The translations under genes and the position numbers were made by a program. A stretch of 64,000 bases of DNA from Nonomuraea sp. SYSU D8015 (GTDB lineage Bacteria; Actinomycetota; Actinomycetes; Streptosporangiales; Streptosporangiaceae), in the NCBI RefSeq assembly GCF_008065375.1, contig NZ_VJYI01000024.1:124001-188000 (forward strand). Reading direction: 5' to 3'. Position 1 is the first letter of the stretch. Every line of letters starts with the position of its first letter. The notes below the pieces were generated by a model. The model made no database searches and was not told the DNA's origin. It saw only the letters and a program-made list of their open reading frames with translations. Shown here piece by piece: positions 55,205-64,000 of the stretch.

Positions 55205-56371
55205 TCAATTAAACGACTGACCCCGCAGTTTGATGGCTTGAAGCAGCCCGATTGCGATGAGATTCGCGAATGTCGCGGTACCGCCATACGACACGAACGG
55301 CAACGGCAGCCCCGTGATCGGCATGATCCCGATCGTCATCCCGACGTTGATGAACGTCTGGAACCCGAACCAGCACACGATCGTCCCCGCGACCAGCGTC
55401 CCGAACCTGTCCTCGCACCTCCTGGCGATCTTCAGCCCGCGCACCAGCACGACTCCGAGCAGCAGCACGACCGTGACCGACCCGAGGAACCCGAACTCCT
55501 CCCCCGCCACCGTGAAGATGAAGTCGGTGTGCTGCTCCGGCACGAACCTGCCCGTCGTCTGCCCCCCGCCGAGCAGCCCCTTGCCCAGCAGCTGCCCGGA
55601 GCCGATGGCGATGAGCGACTGCGTGCTGTTGTAGCCCACCCCGCGCGGATCGACGCTCGGATCGACGAACGCGGTGAACCGCGCGACCTGGTACGGCTCC
55701 AGCATCTCGAACGCGAACACCGCGAACACCCCGGCGGCCGTCACCGCGGCCAGCAGCGCGATCACGCGTTTGCGCACCCCGCCGAGGATCAATGCGGACG
55801 CGGTGATCACTGCCAGCACCATGGCCGTGCCGAGGTCGGGCTGGAGCATCACCAACCCCATCGTGACGGACGCGGCGAGGATGGCCAGCACGACGTCGAG
55901 CCCGCGCGGCCGGTCGCTGCCCTCGGCGGGCTGCGCCAGCAGCATCGCGATGACCAGCACCAGCCCCACCTTGGCGAACTCCGACGGCTGCACCGCGAAC
56001 CCCCCGCCGAGCAGGATCCACGAGTGCGAGCCGTTGATCGTCGCCCCCAGCGGCGTGAGCACCAGCCCCAGCCCCACCAGCGACACCAGGAACACCAGGG
56101 GTGCGTACGCCCGCATCGCCCGGTGGTCCACCGTGGTCACCACCGCGCACAGCACCACCCCGATGACCTCGTTGAGCAGGTGCTTCTTCACCAGCCCCGT
56201 GGAGCCGGGCGCCCACGTCCTGGTGGAGGACCACACCAGGAGCGTGCCGATCACGCACAGCCCGGCCACCGCGACCAGCATGAGCCCGTCGAGCCTGCGT
56301 AGCGTCGAGTTCTCGGCCGTCATCCGCCGCAGCAGCGAGGGCCTCTGGATGACGGCGGTACGGGCGGTCAT
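55205..56371 (-). CDS. rodA: SEDS-family peptidoglycan polymerase RodA
   Basis: A 388-residue SEDS glycosyltransferase that polymerises lipid II for wall elongation together with its class B PBP. About ten membrane helices are visible. Conserved parts include SWILLGGGFAVQPSEFAKVG, LQPDLGTAMV, GGGQTTGRFVPEQHTDFIF and PLPFVSYGGTA. ATG 56371 overlaps the mrdA stop by ATGA. Confidence 0.95.
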   Translation of the reverse strand: MTARTAVIQRPSLLRRMTAENSTLRRLDGLMLVAVAGLCVIGTLLVWSSTRTWAPGSTGLVKKHLLNEVIGVVLCAVVTTVDHRAMRAYAPLVFLVSLVGLGLVLTPLGATINGSHSWILLGGGFAVQPSEFAKVGLVLVIAMLLAQPAEGSDRPRGLDVVLAILAASVTMGLVMLQPDLGTAMVLAVITASALILGGVRKRVIALLAAVTAAGVFAVFAFEMLEPYQVARFTAFVDPSVDPRGVGYNSTQSLIAIGSGQLLGKGLLGGGQTTGRFVPEQHTDFIFTVAGEEFGFLGSVTVVLLLGVVLVRGLKIARRCEDRFGTLVAGTIVCWFGFQTFINVGMTIGIMPITGLPLPFVSYGGTATFANLIAIGLLQAIKLRGQSFN

Positions 56372-58413
56372 CCCGGGGCCACCGTTCCGTCGGGCCGGAA
56401 CGTCGGCAGCTTGGTCACGAGCTTGCCGCCCGGCACGGCCGCGGGCCGTTTGATGCCGTAGATGCCCTCGTAGATCTCCCGCACGGCCGGCGCCGCCGTC
56501 TGCGAGCCCATGCCGCCCTGGGAGACCATGGCGACGACCACGTACTGCGGGTTCTTCGTCGGCGCGAACGAGGCGAACCAGGAGGTGTCTTTCTTGCCCC
56601 AGACCTCCGCGGTGCCGGTCTTGCCGCCAACGCGTACTTTGTCCATCGGGAACCCGGCGAAGGCCCCTGCCGCGGTGCCGTCGGCGGCGACCTGGCTCAG
56701 CGCGTTCTTGATGTAGAGGCGCTCCTTCTCGCTGATCGGCAGCTTGCCCACCACCGGCACGGGGAAGGTCCTGACGACCTTGCCGTCCGGCCGCACCTGC
56801 GCCCACGCGATGCGCGGGCTGCGCAGCTTGCCGTCGCTCACCAGCGCGAGATAAGCCCTGGCCAGCTGCATCGGCGTGACCAGCACGTCACCCTGGCCGA
56901 TGGAGAAGTTGGCCGAGTCACCGGGCCGCAGCAGGAATCCCTCGGTGCAGTTCTCCAGCGCCAGCCGCTTGAGGAACTCGGCCCGCGCCCGGTCCTTCAC
57001 CTCCGGATATCCCTTGCGCGACCGCTCGCAGCTCACCGCACTGGTCCTGTTCCACAGGTCCTTCTTCCACGCCCGGTCGGGAATGCGGCCCGCCGACTCC
57101 CCGGGCAGGTCCACGCCGGTCGGCCGGCCGAACCCGAACGCCCTGGCCATGTTGGCGAACACCTCTTTCGGCGGCTTCTTCGGATGGCGCCCGCCATCCT
57201 TGAGGTATTGCTCGTACGCGGCCTTGTAGAAGATCGTGTCGCACGACTTGACCAGCGCCGTGTGCAGGCTGAGCGTGCCGAGCGGGATGCCGCGGAAGTT
57301 GTTGAAGGCCCGGCCGCCCACGTTGACGGAGCCGGGGCAGGGGTAGTTGCCGTTCAGCGGGTAGCCGGCCCGCAACATCGCCGCCACCGACGAGATCTTG
57401 AACGTTGAGCCCGGCGCGAACTGGCCGTTGATCGCCCGCGACACCAGCGGCTTGCCTGACTTCTCCGACAGCAGCCACTGGTAGCCGCGCGCCGAGATGC
57501 CGCCCGCCCAGATCTCCGGGTCGTAGCTGGGCGCGCTGGCCAGCGCCACCACCCGCCCCGTACGCGCGTCCAGCACCACCGCCGCCCCTCCGTCCGCGCT
57601 CGGCGCCGACTTCATGGCCTTGGTCAGCGCCCTCTCGGTCACGGCCTGGATGCGCGAGTCGATGCTGGTCACCAGGTGGTCGCCGGCAACGGGCGCCACC
57701 TGATGCTCGACTCCGAGCGCCTTGCCCATCCGGTCGACCTGCACCGTGCGCCGCCCCGCCTTGCCGCGCAGCGCGTCGTCGTAGACGTATTCGAGCCCGT
57801 CGCGCCCGGCCAGGTCGACGCCGGAGAAGCTGGCCTTGAGCCCTTCGCGCTGCTCCAGCTCCTGCTCGGTGACCGGCTGCAGATAACCGAGCATCTGGGC
57901 CCCCGCCCGGCCGCCGGGGTATTGCCGGACGGAGTGGATCTCCGCCGTCACCCCGGGGAACTCCTCCTGGCGCTCGAGGATCTGCAGCGCCTTCCGGGGG
58001 TCGACCTTCTCGTCCAGAGGCACCGGCTGGTACGGCGAGCCCGTCCAGCACGGCTTGCCCACCCCCGGCCCGCACGGCGTGATCCGCTGCTGGAGGTCCG
58101 AGACCGGCCGGCCGAGCACCGCGGACAGCTTGCGCAGCACCTTCACGCCGCCGTCGGGCATCCTCACCAGCATGGCCCGGTCGACGGACACCACCAGCGC
58201 GGTCTTGTTGCGCACCAGCGGCCGCCCGGACGAGTCGAGGATCTGCCCGCGCACGGCCGGCACGATCACGGTGCGCGTCCTGGTCTCCGTCGCCCGCGTG
58301 ACGAACTCGTGCCCCCGCACCACCTGCACCTGCCACAACCGCACCGTGAGCAGGACGAGCAGCGCCAGCACCAGCACCTGCAGCACCAGCAGCCGGGCCC
58401 GCATCCTCATCAT
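56368..58413 (-). CDS. mrdA: Penicillin-binding protein 2 (class B transpeptidase)
   Basis: A 681-residue class B PBP. One N-terminal TM helix (about residues 7-27) is followed by a dimerisation/pedestal region (about 50-250) and a transpeptidase domain. The nucleophile Ser is in PGSTFK near 336, the second motif is SCD (VKSCDTIFY) near 393, and KTGT is near 594. It works with RodA. Both ends overlap neighbours by four bases. The pedestal carries two cysteines in ITPCGPGVGKPCW that could form a disulfide. Confidence 0.95.
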   Translation of the reverse strand: MMRMRARLLVLQVLVLALLVLLTVRLWQVQVVRGHEFVTRATETRTRTVIVPAVRGQILDSSGRPLVRNKTALVVSVDRAMLVRMPDGGVKVLRKLSAVLGRPVSDLQQRITPCGPGVGKPCWTGSPYQPVPLDEKVDPRKALQILERQEEFPGVTAEIHSVRQYPGGRAGAQMLGYLQPVTEQELEQREGLKASFSGVDLAGRDGLEYVYDDALRGKAGRRTVQVDRMGKALGVEHQVAPVAGDHLVTSIDSRIQAVTERALTKAMKSAPSADGGAAVVLDARTGRVVALASAPSYDPEIWAGGISARGYQWLLSEKSGKPLVSRAINGQFAPGSTFKISSVAAMLRAGYPLNGNYPCPGSVNVGGRAFNNFRGIPLGTLSLHTALVKSCDTIFYKAAYEQYLKDGGRHPKKPPKEVFANMARAFGFGRPTGVDLPGESAGRIPDRAWKKDLWNRTSAVSCERSRKGYPEVKDRARAEFLKRLALENCTEGFLLRPGDSANFSIGQGDVLVTPMQLARAYLALVSDGKLRSPRIAWAQVRPDGKVVRTFPVPVVGKLPISEKERLYIKNALSQVAADGTAAGAFAGFPMDKVRVGGKTGTAEVWGKKDTSWFASFAPTKNPQYVVVAMVSQGGMGSQTAAPAVREIYEGIYGIKRPAAVPGGKLVTKLPTFRPDGTVAPG

Positions 58414-58871
58414 GTCGAGTACCTCGGCCGTCTGTCCCGTGTGGTCAGCCAGATCACGATGGGGGACACGAGCAGCGTGTAGACGACGGTGACCGGCACC
58501 TGCTCGGTCAGCGTGGACGCCGTCACCCGGGGATCGGAGATCAGCATGCCCACGGCCGCGGCCAGCAGCGGCGCCATCAGCACGCACAGCACCACCGTCG
58601 TCGCCGGCCCGCCCGCGCCGCGCCCGGCGACGTAGCCGACGAGCGCCAGCACGAACGCGTATTGACCCACCAGGTGCGCGGTCGGCGGCATGACGTCGAC
58701 CAGGAGCCCGGCGAAGAACCCGAACAGCGCCCCGGACGAGGCCCCGCGCGCCAGGGCCGCGCCGACGACGGCCAGCAACACCAGGTCGGGCGCGCCCCCG
58801 GCCGGCAACGGCACCCGGTTGACCAGCATGACCTGGGCCAGCAACGCCAGCACCACGGACAGCCCCGCCAT
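58410..58871 (-). CDS. mreD: Rod shape-determining protein MreD
   Basis: A 153-residue MreD with about five membrane helices (MAGLSVVLALLAQVMLVNRV). FGFFAGLLVDVMPPTAHLVG is the typical central motif. ATG 58871 is seven bases after GGAAGGGGG; GTG 58874 is an alternative. The stop overlaps the mrdA start. Confidence 0.92.
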   Translation of the reverse strand: MAGLSVVLALLAQVMLVNRVPLPAGGAPDLVLLAVVGAALARGASSGALFGFFAGLLVDVMPPTAHLVGQYAFVLALVGYVAGRGAGGPATTVVLCVLMAPLLAAAVGMLISDPRVTASTLTEQVPVTVVYTLLVSPIVIWLTTRDRRPRYST

Positions 58872-59311
58872 CACCGCGCCCCCTTCCGGCCCGCCCCTCC
58901 ACTCACCGCGACGCCGCGCAGCCGCCTCGGGACGCCCTCTCCCTGCCCGCGCCGCCCGGCCCCCGCAGTCGCACCGGAATCACGCCGCCCCACCACCTCA
59001 CAGGCACGCAGGCCACGCCGTCCCACCACCGCCCACGCACACGCACTCGGACGACGTCGCCCGCCCTCCCGAGCCGCACAGGCACCCGGGCCACGTCGCC
59101 CGCCCTCCCGAGCCGCACAGGCATCCCGGCCGCCCGCCACCGCGCAGGCACCCGGACGACGTCGCCGGATCTCCGCAGCCGCACACCCACCCGGGCAACG
59201 TCGTCCGACCTCCGCAGCCGCAGCCGGCCCGTGGCGCCGGTCGGCCGCGTCCGCGCCGGGCCCGCGTCGCCCGGCCGTCGTGGCCGCTTCCCCACCGTGG
59301 CGCCCGATCAT
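58871..59311 (-). CDS. Unassigned repeat-rich open frame between mreC and mreD
   Basis: An open frame of 146 residues starts at ATG 59311, overlapping the mreC stop as ATGA, and ends with a TGA overlapping the mreD start. The product would be very basic, with repeated ACAAREGGRR-type units. A competing frame (58903-59295, starting MGKRPRRPGDAG) has clearly more GC at third positions by hand count, and encodes 13-residue units like RLGRAGDVARVPV. Either, or neither, may be translated. No family is recognised. Confidence 0.35.
   Translation of the reverse strand: MIGRHGGEAATTAGRRGPGADAADRRHGPAAAAEVGRRCPGGCAAAEIRRRRPGACAVAGGRDACAAREGGRRGPGACAAREGGRRRPSACAWAVVGRRGLRACEVVGRRDSGATAGAGRRGQGEGVPRRLRGVAVSGGAGRKGAR
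59056..59238. repeat. 39-base tandem repeat between mreC and mreD
   Basis: Four full, diverged 39-base units start at 59056, 59095, 59161 and 59200, with a 27-base partial unit at 59134. The first two are almost identical. They lie within the 436-base segment separating mreC from mreD, where related genomes usually have little or no gap (from memory). Confidence 0.8.
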
Positions 59312-60186
59312 CGCGCCCCCTCCTTGTCGGGCAGCACCGCGTCACGCGGATCCCGTCTGGGCCCCTGCACCACCACGCCGACCACGTCGAGCGCCGTCAG
59401 ATCCGCGTACGGCCGCGCGTACGCGATGCGGGTCAGCTCCCCGGGCGTCGACTCCACCCGCTCGATCACCCCGATGGGCACCCCCGGCACGTACGGCCGC
59501 CCGTTCTGCGACCCGAAGCTGACGATGCGCCCGCCCCTGGTCAGCGGCGCCGTGGAGTCGAGGAGCCGGAACTGCACGAGCCGCCCGTACTCGCCCACCC
59601 CGTGCACGACCCCGATCTCCTTGCCGCCTTCGAGACGCGCCCCGGCGGCCGAGGCGGGGTCGCTGAGCAGCACCACCGTCGAGGTGTGGGCGGAGGCGCG
59701 GATGACGCGCCCGACCAGCCCGTCACCGTTGAGCACGGTCATCTCCGAGCGCACCCCGTCGTCCGTGCCCACGTCGATCTGCACGGCGTCCTCGAACCCC
59801 GGCTGCCCCCGCCTGGCGACCACGTTGGCCGTGACGACCTTGTATCCCCCCGCACCGGCCAGGCCCAGGAGCTTCTTGAGCTCGCTGGAGCGGGCCGCGT
59901 CGAGCCTGCCGGCCACCAGGCCCGACCGCAGCCTCGCGTTCTCCTCCGTGAGCGCCCGGATGCGCTCCTGGGCGCTCGGCGCGGTGATGAGCGCGTGCAC
60001 GAAAGCGCCGACCGGCCGCACCACCCCGCTGCCGAACTGCTCGGCCGCGCCGAAGATCCACGCTCCCGCCGCGCGCAGCGGGCGCAGAGGCGAGTTGTCG
60101 CCGGTGCGGTGGTCGATCGTCAGGATGACCAGCGCCGCCGTCAACAGCACTCCGAGGATCAGCCTGGCCCGGCGCGAGTCTCTCAT
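59308..60186 (-). CDS. mreC: Rod shape-determining protein MreC
   Basis: A 292-residue MreC. A TM helix at about residues 10-27 is followed by a coiled coil (about 70-105, ERIRALTEENARLRSGL) and two beta-barrel domains with GQPGFEDAVQIDVGTDDGVR and VVLLSDPASAAGARLEG. It scaffolds the elongasome outside the membrane. ATG 60186 shares its A with the mreB TGA. Confidence 0.95.
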   Translation of the reverse strand: MRDSRRARLILGVLLTAALVILTIDHRTGDNSPLRPLRAAGAWIFGAAEQFGSGVVRPVGAFVHALITAPSAQERIRALTEENARLRSGLVAGRLDAARSSELKKLLGLAGAGGYKVVTANVVARRGQPGFEDAVQIDVGTDDGVRSEMTVLNGDGLVGRVIRASAHTSTVVLLSDPASAAGARLEGGKEIGVVHGVGEYGRLVQFRLLDSTAPLTRGGRIVSFGSQNGRPYVPGVPIGVIERVESTPGELTRIAYARPYADLTALDVVGVVVQGPRRDPRDAVLPDKEGAR

Positions 60187-61217
60187 CAGTGTCGCGACTC
60201 CGGCACCAGGACCTCGTGCAGCGCCTCGAACTCCTCGGCGCACCTGCCCGAGCCGAGGGCGACCGAGTCGAGGGCGTTCTCGACGAGGTGCACCGGCATG
60301 CCCGTCTCGGCCCTGACCCGCTCGTCCAGCCCCTTGAGCAGGGCGCCGCCGCCGGTGAGAGCAATGCCGCGGTCCATGATGTCGCCGGACAGCTCGGGCG
60401 GGCACTTGTCGAGCGTCGTCTTCACCGCGTCGACGATCGCGTTGACCGGCTCCTCGATGGCCTTCCTGATCTCCTCGCCGGACACGATGATCGTCTTGGG
60501 CAGTCCGCTGACCAGGTCGCGGCCGCGGATCTCCGCGTGCGCCTCCTCGTTCTGGGGGCACGCCGAGCCGATGGCCATCTTGATCTCTTCGGCGGTGCGC
60601 TCGCCCAGCATCAGCGAGAACTCCTTCTTCGCGAACGCGATCACCGCCTGGTCGAGCTCGTCGCCGCCGATCCTGATGGACTGGCTGGTGACCACGCCGC
60701 CCATCGAGATGATCGCCACCTCGGTGGTGCCGCCGCCGATGTCGACGACCATGTTGCCGGTCGGCTCGTGCACCGGCAGCCCGGCGCCGATGGCCGCGGC
60801 CATGGGCTCCTCGACGATGTAGACCTTCCTGGCGCCCGCCTGGTAGCCGGCCTCCTTCACCGCGCGCTGCTCGACGCTGGTGATGCCGCTGGGAACGGCG
60901 ATGATGATGCGTGGCTTGGCCATGTGTCGGCGTCTGTGCACCCTTTGGATGAAATATCGCAACATGCGCTCGGTGACATCGAAGTCGGCGATCACGCCGT
61001 CCTTCAGCGGCCGCACCGCGATGATGTTGCCGGGCGTGCGCCCGATCATCCGCTTGGCTTCGATGCCGACCGCCACGATCTTGCCCGTGGTGGTGTTGAT
61101 CGCTACGACTGACGGCTCGTTGAGCACGATGCCCCGGCCGCGCACGTAGACCAACGTGTTGGCGGTGCCCAGGTCGACCGCCATGTCACGGCCGAGGAAC
61201 GCGAGCTTGCTGCCCAT
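60186..61217 (-). CDS. mreB: Actin-like cell shape protein MreB
   Basis: A 343-residue MreB, a bacterial actin. Phosphate-1 motif DLGTANTLVY is near residues 15-24, phosphate-2 DIGGGTTEVAIIS near 165 and the adenosine motif LTGGGALLKGLD near 296. HRRRHMAKPRIIIAVPSGIT is also typical. GGAGGG lies ten bases before ATG 61217. It is the first gene of the mreBCD-mrdA-rodA operon. Confidence 0.97.
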   Translation of the reverse strand: MGSKLAFLGRDMAVDLGTANTLVYVRGRGIVLNEPSVVAINTTTGKIVAVGIEAKRMIGRTPGNIIAVRPLKDGVIADFDVTERMLRYFIQRVHRRRHMAKPRIIIAVPSGITSVEQRAVKEAGYQAGARKVYIVEEPMAAAIGAGLPVHEPTGNMVVDIGGGTTEVAIISMGGVVTSQSIRIGGDELDQAVIAFAKKEFSLMLGERTAEEIKMAIGSACPQNEEAHAEIRGRDLVSGLPKTIIVSGEEIRKAIEEPVNAIVDAVKTTLDKCPPELSGDIMDRGIALTGGGALLKGLDERVRAETGMPVHLVENALDSVALGSGRCAEEFEALHEVLVPESRH

Positions 61218-61388
61218 GGGGAACGGAGCCCTCCGTAACGTCGTTCGCGAATGACTACGGATTGAATTCGAATCGTAACGTGACGTACCCACCGTTGGGC
61301 GCAGTCAGCCCCCGCGCCCCCCAAAAATCTCCAGCCTCAACCTCAACCGCAATTTTGCCCGGATTGCACCACAACATCCGATGGCCGT

Positions 61389-61402
61389 GTGGAACGTTCC
61401 AC
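61389..61402. promoter_or_regulatory. 14-base perfect palindrome upstream of mreB
   Basis: GTGGAACGTTCCAC is an exact palindrome in the 277-base gap between mreB and ndk, about 170 bases before the mreB ATG. It may be an operator for the mre operon. No regulator is assigned. Confidence 0.4.
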
Positions 61403-61437
61403 TCCCGTACGCACCATACGCGGGACCACCGGCGAAA

Positions 61438-61482
61438 CGTTCGCGCCCGCGCAGCGAGGGACCGGCTGCACGGGCGCGAACG
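61438..61482 (-). terminator. Long stem-loop after ndk
   Basis: CGTTCGCGCCCG (61438-61449) pairs exactly with CGGGCGCGAACG (61471-61482). An inner GCAGC/GCTGC stem closes a 9-base loop. It lies 12 bases after the ndk stop on the minus strand and separates ndk from mreB. Confidence 0.82.
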
Positions 61483-61494
61483 ACGCCGGAACGG

Positions 61495-61905
61495 CTAGAA
61501 GCGGTCCGGGAAGAAGATCTTGATCTCCCTGGCGGCCGACTCGGGCGAGTCGGAGCCGTGGACGACGTTTTCGCCGATCTCGAGGGCGTGGTCGCCGCGG
61601 ATCGTGCCGGGAGCCGACTTGACCGGGTCGGTGGCGCCGGCCAAGGCGCGGAACGCCTCGATGGCGCGCGGGCCCTCGAGCACCATGGCGACGAGCGGCC
61701 CCGACGTGATGAACTCGACGAGCTCACCGAAGAACGGCCGCTCGGCGTGCTCGGCGTAGTGCGCCTTGGCGGTGTCGGCGTCGAGGGTGCGCAGGTCCAT
61801 CGCCACGACCTTGAGGCCCTTGCGCTCCACACGGGAGATCACGTCACCGATGAGGCCACGCTTAACCCCGTCGGGCTTGATCAGGACAAGAGTGCGCTCG
61901 GACAC
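61495..61905 (-). CDS. ndk: Nucleoside diphosphate kinase
   Basis: A 136-residue Ndk, which balances NTP pools by phosphate transfer through a histidine. The active-site motif NVVHGSDS contains the phosphorylated His near residue 116. The N-terminus SERTLVLIKPDGVKRGLIG is diagnostic. AAGGAG lies nine bases before GTG 61905. Confidence 0.97.
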   Translation of the reverse strand: MSERTLVLIKPDGVKRGLIGDVISRVERKGLKVVAMDLRTLDADTAKAHYAEHAERPFFGELVEFITSGPLVAMVLEGPRAIEAFRALAGATDPVKSAPGTIRGDHALEIGENVVHGSDSPESAAREIKIFFPDRF

Positions 61906-62061
61906 TTGGAGTTCTCCTTCGAACAGAGTGGGGTCGCGGCTACCGGCGCCCGGCCTCACCGCGAGAATGCTTCGCGGGGCAGCGGCCCGCGCGTCGCCGT
62001 AGCTGGGCTCTCAGCTTACCGTCCCGCGCCCGTGGCCTCGTTTCCGACGGGAAGCCGGGCT

Positions 62062-63960
62062 TCACGGGGATGCGGTGTCCTCGGGCGAATGCCCTTGCGG
62101 CGGCACGGTCGGCGGACCACCGGACGTCTCACCGTCCCGCGGGGGCCTCAGCTTGTCGAAGGCGCCCTGGGACGACACGGGCAGCACGACCCGCGGAACG
62201 ATACCGGTCGGCTCGTCGTCGTCCCCCACGGCTCCTGCCCTGGCGCCCCGCCCCGCGCCGTCGACGCCCGCCTCCTCCGCACGGACGGCGTCTCCCCACC
62301 GAAGCCTGCCACCCGAGCTCCCCTCGCCGCTGCCGTCCGATCCCTCGTCGCCCGCGGCAGCACCATGACCCGCCGCCACGTCGCCACCATGAGCGCCCGT
62401 CGAAGAGCCGTCACCGCCCGCCGGGGCCGAGACGACCTGCCTCTCACCGGCCGATCCCGGAACCACCGGCCCATGGTCAGCCGGCGCCTGGACGAGCAGC
62501 ACGTCCCCGCCTGCCTCCGCTGGCCGCGCGCCCGCGCGGCTCCCGGAATCCGCACCGGACGGCGGCGGACCCCCGTCGCCCTCGTCCGCCGTCCCCTTGC
62601 CGGGCCGCCGCGCCATCAGGGCGGCGAGCACGATGACCGCCACCGTCAGGAAGCCGCCGATCAACGCCCACCAGTGCAACGCCCCGACAAAGCTGTCGAC
62701 CAGCTCCTGAGCCGACCTCACCCCGTCGAGCATCGCCATCTGCACGCCGGTGCCGAGCAGGAACCCCGCCAGCACCCCCGCGAAGCACAGCGACAGGCCG
62801 AACGCCGCCGTCCCGATGCCCACCTCCTGCAGCGTCGCCGTCAACGCCACCGCCGCCCCCACGGCGAGCAGCGCGAACGGCACCGCCAGCACGAGGCCGT
62901 CGGCGGAGGGCACCACCAGCCGCACCGAGCACAGCCCCACCACCATCGAGAGCAGCCCCAGGGGTGCGAGCCACCGCCCCGCGGCGGGCGCGAACAGCCG
63001 CACCACGACCGCCGCGCCCACCGCGAGCAGCCCCGCGACCCCGTACGGAATCCAGAGCCCGCGCAGACCAGGCCCGCCGAGACCGCCCATCTCCACCAGC
63101 GTGACCTGCGCCGCGCTGGGCAGCAGCACGACGCCGACCGCCACCATGGAGTACGCCAGCCTGCGGCTCTCCGCGGCGCCGATCGAGGCCAGCGCCAGCA
63201 GTCCGACGACCGCCGTGGCCGCCAGCAGGATCACCGGAATGGCCCGCCAGCCCTCGGTCGCGGTGCTGATCGCCACGACCGCGATCCCCGCCGCGGGCAC
63301 GGCGGCCAGCAGCAGCCTGCTGCGTTCGCGCACGTCAGGGCCGTCCGCGGCGGGACGGCCGAGCACCATCCAGGCGACCAAGTAGACGGCCGCCAGGCCC
63401 AAGGCCACCCCCGTCACCAGCGGATACGGTTGCAGCGTCACCTTCCAGCTGCTCACCTCGTCGAGCGGCCAGAGGGCCAGCCCCTGAGCCGCGAGCAGGC
63501 TCAGGGCGAACACGCCCGCCCACAGAGCCCGCAGCACCGGCGCGCGGCCCCAGACGGCCACGAGCGTGGCGGGCAGGACGAGACCGGCGCCGACGCCGCG
63601 CAGGACGCGGACGACACCGACGACGAGCTCGGAGGCGGCGTACCCGCCGGCGGCGTCGGACAGCGCCACCAGCGCCAGCCCGCCCAGCAGAACGTGGGGG
63701 GCCTTGGCGCGGCGCAGCGCCACCGCCGCGAGCGGAACGGTCAGCATGAGCGCGGGCAGGGCGAGCCCGTGCGTGCGCATCAAGCCGACCTGGTCGATGT
63801 CGCCCGGCAGCAGCTTGGCGACGACGGAGAGCGTGTTGGGGATCGTGACGATCGCCAGTGGCAGCGCGGCCACGACGAGCAGCCCGAGCACCGTGTCGAG
63901 CACCCACGGATGTCTGAGGCCAGCCGGACGAGGCGACCGCTGGATCGGGGGGACGGCCAT
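62062..63960 (-). CDS. Multi-helix (MFS-like) membrane protein with long disordered tail
   Basis: A 632-residue protein. About 14 hydrophobic helices lie between residues 20 and 460, with weak MFS features (LRGVGAGLVLPATLVAVWGR resembles a TM4-5 motif). Residues 470-632 are a Gly/Ala/Asp/Pro-rich tail with no domain. It sits upstream of ndk on the same strand, 156 bases away. The substrate is unknown, and transport itself is an inference from the fold. Confidence 0.75.
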   Translation of the reverse strand: MAVPPIQRSPRPAGLRHPWVLDTVLGLLVVAALPLAIVTIPNTLSVVAKLLPGDIDQVGLMRTHGLALPALMLTVPLAAVALRRAKAPHVLLGGLALVALSDAAGGYAASELVVGVVRVLRGVGAGLVLPATLVAVWGRAPVLRALWAGVFALSLLAAQGLALWPLDEVSSWKVTLQPYPLVTGVALGLAAVYLVAWMVLGRPAADGPDVRERSRLLLAAVPAAGIAVVAISTATEGWRAIPVILLAATAVVGLLALASIGAAESRRLAYSMVAVGVVLLPSAAQVTLVEMGGLGGPGLRGLWIPYGVAGLLAVGAAVVVRLFAPAAGRWLAPLGLLSMVVGLCSVRLVVPSADGLVLAVPFALLAVGAAVALTATLQEVGIGTAAFGLSLCFAGVLAGFLLGTGVQMAMLDGVRSAQELVDSFVGALHWWALIGGFLTVAVIVLAALMARRPGKGTADEGDGGPPPSGADSGSRAGARPAEAGGDVLLVQAPADHGPVVPGSAGERQVVSAPAGGDGSSTGAHGGDVAAGHGAAAGDEGSDGSGEGSSGGRLRWGDAVRAEEAGVDGAGRGARAGAVGDDDEPTGIVPRVVLPVSSQGAFDKLRPPRDGETSGGPPTVPPQGHSPEDTASP

Positions 63961-64000
63961 GTAGGCCGACTTTAGCGGGAAGTAGCGCCCTCGACACGGC

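Noticed and set aside
54987..55208. 73-codon minus-strand frame starting MKYVPGLLRRVRG
   Set aside because: Arg-rich shadow of the 59-residue CxxC gene, which reads in another frame with a plausible fold.
53066..56302. 1078-codon plus-strand frame
   Set aside because: Antisense of the TIGR03960 and rodA genes; its His/Arg/Asp-rich composition is typical of shadow frames in GC-rich DNA.

Overview
The window is very GC-rich DNA with dense genes, many ATGA/GTGA/TGATG start-stop overlaps and frequent GTG starts. That, together with the gene content (RNase E/G with a very long N-terminal extension, the mreBCD-mrdA-rodA block, an ECF41 sigma factor, an NhaA-thioredoxin fusion, AA10 and CBM2 secreted enzymes), points to a mycelial, saprophytic actinobacterium. 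A Streptosporangiaceae/Nonomuraea-like host is my inference; no rRNA is present to prove it. No CRISPR array, phage, transposase or insertion sequence was seen.

1-6.2 kb holds a minus-strand catabolic cluster: a MarR regulator, a flavin aromatic-ring hydroxylase, an MFS permease and the FAD and molybdopterin subunits of a xanthine-dehydrogenase-type hydroxylase (the last runs off the left edge). The composition resembles nicotinate/N-heteroaromatic degradation loci. 6.2-13.2 kb holds tRNA-Ala(GGC), an ECF41 sigma factor with a recognisable ECF41 promoter, an HTH/Clp-N gene pair behind two near-identical palindromes, an AlaX-type editing protein, a CynX-like permease and several small membrane proteins.

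13.2-32.5 kb is envelope and secretion oriented: a two-component system, an AA10 LPMO, a DyP peroxidase, NhaA-thioredoxin, a VWA protein, a GAP-family membrane protein, a YafY/WYL regulator with its operator, an acetyl-xylan-esterase-like CE1-CBM2 protein, a 1278-residue subtilase behind a CebR-type operator, and a GT2 glycosyltransferase coupled to a 33-residue membrane peptide. 33.0-37.2 kb begins with a second, identical tRNA-Ala and contains a GntR-TetR fusion regulator, a TetX-like monooxygenase, and a decaying locus (deleted FAH hydrolase, intact MBL hydrolase, truncated LysR).

37.3-63.9 kb is mostly core genome on the minus strand: a histidine phosphatase, rsfS, nadD, a Ser/Thr kinase, proA, proB, an SDR pseudogene remnant, obgE, rpmA, rplU, an RNase E/G gene, the paired TIGR03936/TIGR03960 proteins, rodA, mrdA, mreD, mreC, mreB, ndk and a multi-TM transporter-like protein. 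Three sub-60-residue genes are described (31399-31499, 42447-42626, 55022-55201), as is an unexplained repeat-rich open segment between mreC and mreD.
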